A program made the position numbers and the translations under genes. The notes under the pieces are model-generated. The model saw only the letters and a list, made by a program, of their open reading frames with translations, made no database searches and was not told the DNA's origin. From Scybalousia_A sp045221575 (GTDB lineage: Bacteria; Bacteroidota; Bacteroidia; Bacteroidales; P3), in assembly GCA_045221575.1 (NCBI GenBank), contig JBGUWU010000029.1, positions 1 to 26,370 of the forward strand: a stretch of DNA of 26,370 nt. Reading direction: 5' to 3'. Below, piece by piece: positions 17,181 to 24,453 of the stretch. Within the stretch, counting starts at the first letter, position 1, and every line of letters begins with the position of its first letter.

Positions 17181-17618
17181 ATGGAAGAAAACATTCAAAA
17201 TTTACAAAACAATGCACCTGTAATCAAGTTACCTACAAGCAGGGCTTTATGGAAATACATAATATTTACCCCATTAACATTAGGAATCTATCCTATTGTT
17301 GTATATTCTAAGATTTCAACAGAAATAAACAAGATTGCTACAAAACATGACGGCAAAAGTACAATGCATTATTGTTTAGTTTTCTTTATCTTTTCTTGGC
17401 TTACATTAGGAATAGTTCCTTTGGTTTGGTGGAATAATATTTCTGCAAGAATAGGAAATGAATTAACACATAGAAATTTACCTTATTCTTTTAGTGCAGG
17501 CACATTTTGGGGTTGGAGTTTCTTGGGTTCTTTGATCATTGTGGGACCTTTTATCTATATTCACAAACTGTTTAAAGCAATGAATATGCTTTGTCAAGAT
17601 TATAATCAAAAAGGATAA
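17181..17618 (+). CDS. DUF4234 family membrane protein
   Basis: This 145-aa protein has a hydrophilic N-terminus of about 25 aa and then about three hydrophobic segments: IIFTPLTLGIYPIVVY (about 27-42), CLVFFIFSWLTLGIVPLVWW (about 65-84) and FLGSLIIVGPFIYIHKLF (about 114-131). The repeated TLGIYP/TLGIVPL turn followed by W and an amphipathic stretch is characteristic of DUF4234 proteins, whose function is unknown. It is a single gene with its own promoter and a strong terminator downstream. Confidence 0.7.
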   Translation: MEENIQNLQNNAPVIKLPTSRALWKYIIFTPLTLGIYPIVVYSKISTEINKIATKHDGKSTMHYCLVFFIFSWLTLGIVPLVWWNNISARIGNELTHRNLPYSFSAGTFWGWSFLGSLIIVGPFIYIHKLFKAMNMLCQDYNQKG

Positions 17619-17705
17619 TCTTAAATTAAATTTTCATTAATAAAAAACAAAGAAATATTGGATAGAAACATAGATAGGGCAATATTCTTTAAAAAATAAA
17701 AAATG

Positions 17706-17736
17706 AAAAGCAGTTGTGGAGAACAACTGCTTTTTT
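17706..17736. terminator. Bidirectional terminator
   Basis: A 12-bp perfect stem (AAAAGCAGTTGT 17706-17717 with ACAACTGCTTTT 17723-17734) encloses the loop GGAGA, with A-runs and T-runs at either end. It serves the DUF4234 gene (+) and the convergent M6 protease gene (-). Confidence 0.9.
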
Positions 17737-17759
17737 AATTTTAAATAGTGTTTAAACTT

Positions 17760-20357
17760 TTATTTTTTGATTAACTTTTCTGTTCTTACAGAGTTTGCAG
17801 TTTGTATTCTTATATAATATACTCCGCTGACAAGTGTTGATGTTTCAACTTCCATTGTTTCTTGTCCAGAAGCAAGTATAGAAGTTGAAATTATTCTACC
17901 AGTCTGATCTATAATAGTTATTATCGCCTGCTCATTTAATCCTTTTACTTTTAGGGTTGTATTTGATGTTGTAGGATTAGGATATAAAACAAGAGATATG
18001 TTATCTGCATTTGGAGAAACAATACTACTACTAATCGCATCACCATTTATTTCTACATCATCTAAGAATACTCCCAAAAAATAAGATTCTTTTTCTTTAA
18101 AAGAGAATTGCATTTGATTAGAAACTTGAGGAATAACAATAGTATCATAATTCCATACTCCTAAATTACTATTACCATAATTGGAAGTATAATGAATAAG
18201 TTCTACCCAAGGGTTTTCAGGAGATAATCTATAATAAACTGCTAAAGGAGTTGTTTCCCAAGAATATATATTATAAGCATAAGAAAGTTTAACATTTTCA
18301 TAGTTAGTTAAATCAAACATAGGAGAAATAAGACGAGCAGATTTTTCGCTATAATAGTTGTTGCTTAATAATTCTAAGGCAACCATCTTTGTTCCTTCAA
18401 TAGGATATATAGGTATTCCGTAAGAAGTTACAAAAGATGAAGAAATAAATGTTGCTTGATTGTTTTGACTTTCTATATCCCAACAATCTATACCAACTTC
18501 AAAACCATCTTTAAAAGGAAGTTGATTGTGTATTGTATTTCCGCAAAGAGTTGCAAAAGTCTTTGTTGAAGAATGATAGATAGTATCATTAATAGTTGCT
18601 AAAACTCTATATTGATAAAGAGTATTAGGTGTTAGTTGAGTTAGACTTACGACAAATGAATTTGAACTTAAATTAACCTCTGCCCAATCTGTAGCACTGT
18701 TTTCTTTCCATTGTAATTTGCGGTCTGTAAGAGTGAAATCGCTTGTCATTGTTCCATTTATGTCCGCAGAAGTGCTTGTGATATTTTCTACTGATAGGTT
18801 AAAACGAATATTATCCATATTAATATAAACAAAGACTATATTAGAATCTTCATCATAGTGAATATTGTTTATAATATATTCAATCAAAGAACCATCTCTA
18901 AGATAAGAACTATTTTTACTTGTTACTCCTGCACTTCCAGGAAAAGAAACAGCAGAACTATTTATACTATTGGTTAATTCTATTGCTGGTTCTATATAGA
19001 ATCCTCTGTCATTAGGATTAGCATTAATGTTATTTGTCTCTTCCCAATTTTCAAATTTAGAACTTACTGCATGAAAAACAATCATTCCTTCTGCAGGTAT
19101 GTATTCGTCCCATTTAATTTTTTTTCTATGTTCAAAAGTAAGATATTCATCATCGTTTAAATCAAAGTGAAGAGCATTATTACTTTCTGCTATTGGCTCA
19201 AGTATGTAAGTATTACTTGATAATAATGTATCTGGTGTAGCCCAGCCTATCATGTTCCTTTCAACCATAGAATAGTACGGAGGAGTTAAAGTGTTATTGT
19301 TGTAAGAACCACTTGCCATAACATCAAACTCATCTGTTGCTATTGCTTCTCCTCCGCTTCCGTCATAATCAGAATCATAGAAGTCAGGCAAGCCAAAAAC
19401 ATGTCCCATTTCATGACAAACAGGGCCTATACCATCACAAGCATTATATTGTCCTTTTTCTGATGAACAAGAGTATCTCCATAGTTGTACTCCATCATAA
19501 GTAGGGGAGTTCTGCACATACCACATGTGAGCCCAAATTTGACTTGTTTGTCCTGTATAGTGTTCTCCTTGTCCTGCATAGATGACATGTACTAAATCTA
19601 CTAAGCCATCGCCATCATTATCAAAGATGGATAAGTCTATATCATCTACACTGTCTGCTATGTTTAAAGCATCTATGACCAAATTATAACAATTATCCTC
19701 ATTGGTTCCATAGTAGGAGTAAGGATGATTAAGAGTATAAGGACCGATAACATGGAAGTTAGGATTCATTTGTTCAAAAGAATTGTCAAAGAAATAGTCT
19801 CTAACAGAACCAGTGAAGTTGCCTGTGTTATAGTTAGAGTCTTGTATTTGATGCTTGAATTGATTAATATTAGAAGTTGTCATTGTTGCATTAGTGAAAT
19901 TAACAAGCACAACTAAAAGATTAGGGTTTCTTACAAAATCTTCACTGTTTGATTCTCGCATAGTTTTTAGGTCATTATCCCTAAAATTTCTTTTTGATTG
20001 AAACGCCTGAATTTGTTGCTTAGAAAAGAAAAGATTTCTTTCTATTGTAGATAGAAATTCTATTTCTTGTTTATCTCTTTCATTAGGATTGGAGGCAACA
20101 ATATCAGAAGCGATCATATTACCCTCATTATCTAAAACAGCATAAACCATATCTCCATTTTCAATGGAAAGTAAAGTATATCTGTCTATGGTCTTTGCAC
20201 AGTGCATAAACTCATCACCGACAAGGTAAAAAGATATTGTTTTACCTGTACTTTGTCTGTGATTTTTAAGTCCATTGTGTGCAGGTATTGCCATCATACT
20301 ACTTGCAACAATAACACTGATTAAAAATACTACTAAATTTTTTAAACTCGTTTTCAT
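17760..20357 (-). CDS. M6 family metalloprotease with Fn3/MAM-like modules and T9SS sorting domain
   Basis: The protein is 865 aa with a signal peptide (MKTSLKNLVVFLISVIVASS, about 23 aa). A pro-region runs to about residue 140, then the M6 catalytic domain (about 140-450) with the zinc motif HEMGHVFGLPDFYD (H315, E316, H319) and acidic calcium-like motifs such as DNDGDGLVD. An Fn3-like domain (about 515-600), a MAM/cleaved-adhesin-like module (about 615-770, containing SARLISPMFDL and VYYRLSPENPWVEL) and a C-terminal type A sorting domain (LYPNPTTSNTTLKV, GVYYIRI, ending EKLIKK) follow. It is predicted to cross the outer membrane by T9SS and act as a surface or secreted protease, and the nutritional or virulence role is inference. 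No clear promoter lies in the 76 bp upstream, which mostly holds the rny terminator. Confidence 0.92.
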   Translation of the reverse strand: MKTSLKNLVVFLISVIVASSMMAIPAHNGLKNHRQSTGKTISFYLVGDEFMHCAKTIDRYTLLSIENGDMVYAVLDNEGNMIASDIVASNPNERDKQEIEFLSTIERNLFFSKQQIQAFQSKRNFRDNDLKTMRESNSEDFVRNPNLLVVLVNFTNATMTTSNINQFKHQIQDSNYNTGNFTGSVRDYFFDNSFEQMNPNFHVIGPYTLNHPYSYYGTNEDNCYNLVIDALNIADSVDDIDLSIFDNDGDGLVDLVHVIYAGQGEHYTGQTSQIWAHMWYVQNSPTYDGVQLWRYSCSSEKGQYNACDGIGPVCHEMGHVFGLPDFYDSDYDGSGGEAIATDEFDVMASGSYNNNTLTPPYYSMVERNMIGWATPDTLLSSNTYILEPIAESNNALHFDLNDDEYLTFEHRKKIKWDEYIPAEGMIVFHAVSSKFENWEETNNINANPNDRGFYIEPAIELTNSINSSAVSFPGSAGVTSKNSSYLRDGSLIEYIINNIHYDEDSNIVFVYINMDNIRFNLSVENITSTSADINGTMTSDFTLTDRKLQWKENSATDWAEVNLSSNSFVVSLTQLTPNTLYQYRVLATINDTIYHSSTKTFATLCGNTIHNQLPFKDGFEVGIDCWDIESQNNQATFISSSFVTSYGIPIYPIEGTKMVALELLSNNYYSEKSARLISPMFDLTNYENVKLSYAYNIYSWETTPLAVYYRLSPENPWVELIHYTSNYGNSNLGVWNYDTIVIPQVSNQMQFSFKEKESYFLGVFLDDVEINGDAISSSIVSPNADNISLVLYPNPTTSNTTLKVKGLNEQAIITIIDQTGRIISTSILASGQETMEVETSTLVSGVYYIRIQTANSVRTEKLIKK

Positions 20358-20389
20358 TGTATTATTGTGTTATTCATTTTTATAAAAAA

Positions 20390-20423
20390 AAGTAAGAATA
20401 GTATTAGCCTACTATTCTTACTT
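20390..20423 (-). terminator. Rho-independent terminator after rny
   Basis: A 14-bp perfect stem (AAGTAAGAATAGTA 20390-20403 with TACTATTCTTACTT 20410-20423) has a 6-nt loop and is followed on the minus strand by a run of eight T. It lies between rny and the M6 protease gene. Confidence 0.9.
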
Positions 20424-20433
20424 AAGTGTATTT

Positions 20434-21975
20434 TTATTTTGCATAATTAACTGCTCTTGTTTCTCTGATAACAGTTACTTTTATCATACCAGGGAATACC
20501 ATTTCAGTTTGAATTCTCTTTGATAAATCAAAAGAAAGTTGAGTAGCTTCTTGGTCTGTTATCTTATCTGCTGCAACTATAACTCTTAGTTCTCTACCTG
20601 CCTGAATAGCGTAAGTTTTTACTACTCCATCATAAGACATAGCCATTTCCTCTAATTTATTTAAACGATTGATATAAGCTTCAACAACTTCTCTTCTTGC
20701 ACCTGGTCTTGCACCTGAGATAGCATCACACACCTGTACGATAGGAGCATAAAGATTGGTCATTTCCATTTCATCGTGGTGAGCACCAATAGCATTACAT
20801 ATTTCAGGTTTTTCTTTATATTTTTCCGCTAATTGCATACCGTGAAGAGCGTGAGGAAGCTCAGGAGAATCATCAGGCACTTTACCAATATCATGTAAAA
20901 GACCTGCACGTTTTGCTATTTTTGGATTAAGCCCTAACTCTGCCGCCATTGTTGCGCATAGGTTTGCAACTTCTCTTGAGTGCTGTAAAAGATTTTGACC
21001 ATAAGAAGAACGGAATTTCATCTTTCCTATCATTCTTACTAAATCGTGGTGCAGATTTACAATGCCAAGGTCAATACAAGTTTTCTTTCCTGTTTCGATA
21101 AGGTCTTGTTCTATTTGACGTTTTGTTTTTGCAACTACTTCTTCTATACGAGCAGGGTGTATTCTTCCGTCAGTAACAAGTTTATGTAAAGAAAGACGTG
21201 CTATTTCTCTTCTGATAGGATCAAAACAAGAAAGAAGAATAGCATCAGGAGAATCATCAATAATAATTTCTACTCCTGTAAGGTTTTCTAATGTACGGAT
21301 ATTTCTTCCTTCTCTACCAATTATTCTTCCTTTTACTTCTTCGTTTTCAAGATTGAATACAGAAACTGTATTCTCTATTGCAACTTCAGCAGCAGTTCTT
21401 TGAATTGATTCAACAACAATTTTCTTTGCTTGTTGATTAGCAGTCATTTTAGCTTCTTCTTCGATCTCCATGATTTTAGCCATGGCTTCACTTTTAGCTT
21501 CTTCAGTAAGAGTTTCTATAAGTTGTGCTTTAGCTTCTTCAGCACTAAGTCCTGCCAATTGTTCTAATTTATGAACACTTTCTTGATAAGTTTTTTCTAC
21601 TTCTTGTTGTCTAAGAGTTAGACGTTCTGCTTGTTTTTTGAGATTTTCTTTGGCAGTGTTAAACTCAGCACTCTTACGTTTTAGTTCTTCTACTTCTTTG
21701 TTAAAAGCTTGTTCTTTCTGACGTAACTTGTTCTCATTTTGTTGAACACGGTTATTTCTCTCTTGACATTCTTTTTCATGTTCAGACTTCAGTTGAAGAA
21801 ATTTTTCTTTAGCCTGCAACATTTTTTCTTTTTTGATGATTTCGCCTTCACTTTCAGCCTTTTTTACAATGTCCTCGCTTTTTTTCAAGAGAGTTTTACG
21901 CATCTTTGTGGTTGCGACAAATATTCCTACGCCACAAAATGCAATAGCAACAATTATATACAATACTATCTCCAT
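20434..21975 (-). CDS. rny: Ribonuclease Y
   Basis: This 513-aa membrane-anchored endoribonuclease starts mRNA decay. Domains in order: N-terminal membrane helix (about 1-20), long charged coiled coil (about 25-190), KH RNA-binding domain with GRIIGREGRNIR (about 212-223), and HD phosphohydrolase domain with LLHDIGKV (H361-D362 are the catalytic metal ligands). Length fits the family (about 520 aa). It lies downstream of zapA and a probable 6S RNA on the same strand. An 8-bp hairpin sits in its immediate leader. Confidence 0.95.
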   Translation of the reverse strand: MEIVLYIIVAIAFCGVGIFVATTKMRKTLLKKSEDIVKKAESEGEIIKKEKMLQAKEKFLQLKSEHEKECQERNNRVQQNENKLRQKEQAFNKEVEELKRKSAEFNTAKENLKKQAERLTLRQQEVEKTYQESVHKLEQLAGLSAEEAKAQLIETLTEEAKSEAMAKIMEIEEEAKMTANQQAKKIVVESIQRTAAEVAIENTVSVFNLENEEVKGRIIGREGRNIRTLENLTGVEIIIDDSPDAILLSCFDPIRREIARLSLHKLVTDGRIHPARIEEVVAKTKRQIEQDLIETGKKTCIDLGIVNLHHDLVRMIGKMKFRSSYGQNLLQHSREVANLCATMAAELGLNPKIAKRAGLLHDIGKVPDDSPELPHALHGMQLAEKYKEKPEICNAIGAHHDEMEMTNLYAPIVQVCDAISGARPGARREVVEAYINRLNKLEEMAMSYDGVVKTYAIQAGRELRVIVAADKITDQEATQLSFDLSKRIQTEMVFPGMIKVTVIRETRAVNYAK

Positions 21976-21988
21976 AAATTTAATTTAT

Positions 21989-22008
21989 ATTTGTTGGATA
22001 CAACAAAT
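21989..22008 (-). promoter_or_regulatory. Hairpin in the rny leader
   Basis: ATTTGTTG (21989-21996) and CAACAAAT (22001-22008) form a perfect 8-bp stem with a 4-nt loop, ending about 13 nt upstream of the rny start codon. There is no U-run, so it is not a standard terminator. It could shape the 5' end or ribosome access of the rny mRNA. Confidence 0.5.
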
Positions 22009-22013
22009 GTAGA

Positions 22014-22185
22014 AGTTAAAAAAGAAAGCTGCACTGCAGCATGAGACAGAGGAGTATCAGCAAAACCCCTATATCTATGATTTGGGTACCTGTAGGCATC
22101 AAGTATCTGCTGTTCCAAAGGAAACCAAAAAGGTTGCAGCCCGCTTTCCTCCTACCTGAGTGAAACCCTTTACTGTTTATTAACT
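22014..22185 (-). ncRNA. ssrS: Probable 6S RNA (SsrS-like)
   Basis: The segment between zapA and rny has no coding frame and can fold as one long rod of about 172 nt. AGTTAATAAACAGTAAAG (22168-22185) pairs, with bulges, to CTTTCTTTTTTAACT (22014-22028). Inside, CAG and GGAG pair with CTCC and CTG, a GGAAA/TTTCC hairpin follows, and CAGCA pairs with TGCTG near the apex. The 3' side ends in a short GCTGCAGTGCAGC hairpin and a T-rich run. Rod shape, size and position next to zapA agree with 6S RNA, which lies beside zapA in other bacteria. I rely on structure and synteny, not a family match. No consensus promoter was found just upstream, so it may be processed from the zapA transcript. Confidence 0.55.
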
Positions 22186-22280
22186 GTTAAGTTTGCGAAC
22201 TGTTATCTCAAAACTCAATGCAGCTATATCAAACAATCTTTTTTATGTCAAATAACGATTTTTCTCTTCCTAATACTATA

Positions 22281-22736
22281 TTAGAACAATGTCAATTCTG
22301 AAGAGTCATTTGATTTATCCATTGTACGAGATATATCTATTTCACTCTCGTTTTCTTCAGAAGATTTCTCTTTTTCGGAATCTTCCTTTATTTCATGATT
22401 TTCAATAGATTCAAAAGATTCTTTATCGCTCTCAACATTATTAGAATTAAGTATTTGGTCAAGTAGTTCATCTACTTCTTTTGCCTTTTGAATATCCTCA
22501 TCAGAGGAAAGATTTTTTGCTTTCTCATCTTGTTTAAGATTACTAACAAAGGCTTGTAATAAAACCATAGCCATTAAATCTTGTTTATCTCTGTGAGTTG
22601 TTTTCTGAGCATAGAATTGCAGACTTTCTTTAATAGAATTAGAAGCACGCAAAAACAAGTCTTCCTCGTCTTTTTTTACTTTAACAGTATAGTTTCTTTG
22701 TACTATTCTTAGTGTTATAGTTTTTGTTTCTTCCAT
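22281..22736 (-). CDS. zapA: Cell division protein ZapA-like, with long acidic tail
   Basis: This 151-aa protein's N-terminal part (about 1-70) has the ZapA pattern: a beta-hairpin (KTITLRIVQRNYTVKVK) then a helix with DKQDLMAMVLLQAFV. ZapA binds and bundles FtsZ filaments at the septum. The helix continues to about residue 95. The last 55 residues or so are a low-complexity acidic tail rich in E, S and D, making it about half again as long as the usual ZapA of about 100 aa. It starts 12 bp after the coiled-coil gene, indicating an operon. Confidence 0.8.
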   Translation of the reverse strand: MEETKTITLRIVQRNYTVKVKKDEEDLFLRASNSIKESLQFYAQKTTHRDKQDLMAMVLLQAFVSNLKQDEKAKNLSSDEDIQKAKEVDELLDQILNSNNVESDKESFESIENHEIKEDSEKEKSSEENESEIDISRTMDKSNDSSELTLF

Positions 22737-22748
22737 TTTCTATTAAGC

Positions 22749-23069
22749 TTAAATATTATCAGTATTTTCTTTAGCCGAAACTATAGCAATACTTCTATTT
22801 ATTTTCTTTAATAAATCGTTTATAATCTTTCTACATTCGGCTATATCCGAACTGTTATTAATTATATTATTTATTTTATTTATATTTTCTTGTTCTTTTA
22901 TTTCTTCTTTTTGTTCGTCTTTATTTGATTTAAGTAGTGCTATTTCCTGTTGTAACTTAGCAATTGTTTCTTGTTGTCGTAACACTTTCTCTTCCAAATC
23001 AACCTTTTCTAAGGCTAATCGTTTAATTTTACTTTCTATACTACCTAATATTTCTTGCAAGTTATTCAT
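22749..23069 (-). CDS. Small coiled-coil protein, ZapB-like position
   Basis: The protein is 106 aa. Residues 1-65 form a strong heptad coiled coil (LGSIESKIKRLALEKVDLEE and the segment that follows). A short N-rich linker precedes a second helix (SDIAECRKIINDLLKKINRSI). There is no signal peptide or membrane helix. It immediately precedes zapA in one operon, so a ZapB-like role in septum assembly is plausible. The evidence for that is position and coiled-coil character only, because short coiled coils align poorly. Confidence 0.6.
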   Translation of the reverse strand: MNNLQEILGSIESKIKRLALEKVDLEEKVLRQQETIAKLQQEIALLKSNKDEQKEEIKEQENINKINNIINNSSDIAECRKIINDLLKKINRSIAIVSAKENTDNI

Positions 23070-23092
23070 TCAAAAATAGCATTTAATTTTTG

Positions 23093-23123
23093 CAAATTTA
23101 ATTAAAATTATTTTACTAACAAA
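23093..23123 (-). promoter_or_regulatory. Promoter for the coiled-coil-zapA operon
   Basis: On the minus strand there is TTTG (23120-23123), a 19-nt spacer and TAAATTTG (23093-23100), an exact consensus match. The predicted start is near 23086, close to the ATG at 23069. Confidence 0.8.
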
Positions 23124-23141
23124 TAAAATATCACGTTTTTT

Positions 23142-24350
23142 TTATTTTATAGGCAAATTATGTCCCATTCTTTCTTTCTTTGTTAAAAGATAATTATGGT
23201 TATAGTCATTAGGTTCAACTACAATAGGAACTGTTTCTTTTATAGTTATTCCAAATCCCTCAAGTCCTACACGTTTTAAAGGATTATTAGTCATAAGTCT
23301 AAGATTAGTAGCATTCATATCTCTTAGAATTTGAGCTCCTATACCATAATTTCTTTCATCAGGTTTAAAACCAAGAGCAACGTTAGCATCTACTGTATCC
23401 ATTCCTTGTTCTTGTAGATGATAAGCATGTAGTTTATTTACTAAACCTATGCCTCTTCCTTCTTGGTTTAAATAAAGAACAATACCTTTACCTTCTTGCT
23501 CTACCATTTGCATTGCCCTATGGAGTTGATCTCCACAATCACATTTCATACTTCCAAAAATATCTCCTGTAGCACAACAAGAATGGACTCTACAAAGTAT
23601 TGGTTCATCTTTTTCCCATTCTCCTTTTTTCAAAGCAAGGTGAGTAACTCCTGTATTTGTTTCTGTGTATGCAATGATTTTGAAAACACCCCAACGAGTA
23701 GGTAAAGTTACTTCTTCTTCTTTCTTTACCAATATCTCGTGTTCCAAACGATAAGCAATTAAATCTTTTATAGTGATGATTTTTAAATTATGTTCTTTAG
23801 CAAATTCTAATAGTTGAGGCATACGAGCCATAGAACCATCATCATTCATTATTTCCATTAATGCTCCTACAGGATATAAACCGCATAGTTTACAAAGATC
23901 AACTGCTGCTTCAGTATGACCTGCACGTTTTAATACTCCAAGGTCTTGAGCATACAAAGGGTTGATATGACCTGGTCTTCCAAAGTCTTGTGCTTTTGCT
24001 TCAGGGTTTGCAAGCCATTTTATTGTTTCTGCTCTGTCGTGAGAAGAAACTCCTGTAGTACAACCTTCTAATTTATCAACAGTAACAGTAAAAGGTGTTC
24101 CAAGCATAGAAGTGTTGTTGCCAACTTGAGCAGTAAGATCTAATTCTTTACAACGTGATAGCGTTATAGGAGTACATAAAACACCTCTAGCTTTTTTTAG
24201 CATGAAATTAACTTTGTCAGGTGTTATTTTTTCTGCCGCTATAATTAAATCGCCCTCATTTTCTCGGTCTTCATCATCAACAACTATAAGAAAATTACCT
24301 TTCTTAAACTCTTCTAAACCTTCTTCTATAGTATTTATTTTAGTATTCAT
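23142..24350 (-). CDS. ribBA: Bifunctional 3,4-dihydroxy-2-butanone 4-phosphate synthase / GTP cyclohydrolase II
   Basis: This 402-aa enzyme supplies both starting branches of riboflavin synthesis. The N-terminal RibB half (about 1-200) has the acidic metal-binding DDEDRENEGD at residues 25-34 and RAGHTEAAVDL. The C-terminal RibA half (about 205-402) has the zinc site: C259 of HSCC plus C270 and C272 in KCDCG, then LNQEGRGIGL and the GTP-binding region to LMTNNPLKR. The usual HSEC is HSCC here, a Glu-to-Cys change beside the zinc ligand. No FMN riboswitch is visible in the short leader, and no other rib genes are nearby. Confidence 0.95.
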   Translation of the reverse strand: MNTKINTIEEGLEEFKKGNFLIVVDDEDRENEGDLIIAAEKITPDKVNFMLKKARGVLCTPITLSRCKELDLTAQVGNNTSMLGTPFTVTVDKLEGCTTGVSSHDRAETIKWLANPEAKAQDFGRPGHINPLYAQDLGVLKRAGHTEAAVDLCKLCGLYPVGALMEIMNDDGSMARMPQLLEFAKEHNLKIITIKDLIAYRLEHEILVKKEEEVTLPTRWGVFKIIAYTETNTGVTHLALKKGEWEKDEPILCRVHSCCATGDIFGSMKCDCGDQLHRAMQMVEQEGKGIVLYLNQEGRGIGLVNKLHAYHLQEQGMDTVDANVALGFKPDERNYGIGAQILRDMNATNLRLMTNNPLKRVGLEGFGITIKETVPIVVEPNDYNHNYLLTKKERMGHNLPIK

Positions 24351-24382
24351 TTCTTTATATATTCTCTATTTTTATTGGTTTG

Positions 24383-24413
24383 CAAAATTAAGAAAACTTT
24401 CGCACTAAACAAG
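24383..24413 (-). promoter_or_regulatory. Promoter for ribBA
   Basis: On the minus strand there is CTTG (24410-24413), a 19-nt spacer and TAATTTTG (24383-24390). The start would be near 24376, about 26 nt before the ATG at 24350. Confidence 0.75.
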
Positions 24414-24453
24414 TTTTTACTCTTTTATTTTGCTAATGAGTTAGAAATAAAAC

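Noticed and set aside
22014..22185. RNase P RNA or SRP RNA as identity of the RNA between zapA and rny
   Set aside because: A GAGGAAAG segment recalls RNase P, but the RNA is too short and the other conserved regions are missing; the SRP GGAAGG-type apical loop is absent. A 6S-like rod next to zapA fits better.
24351..24453. Possible FMN riboswitch before ribBA
   Set aside because: The gap is only about 100 bp, with a promoter close to the start codon, and none of the conserved FMN-aptamer segments are present.
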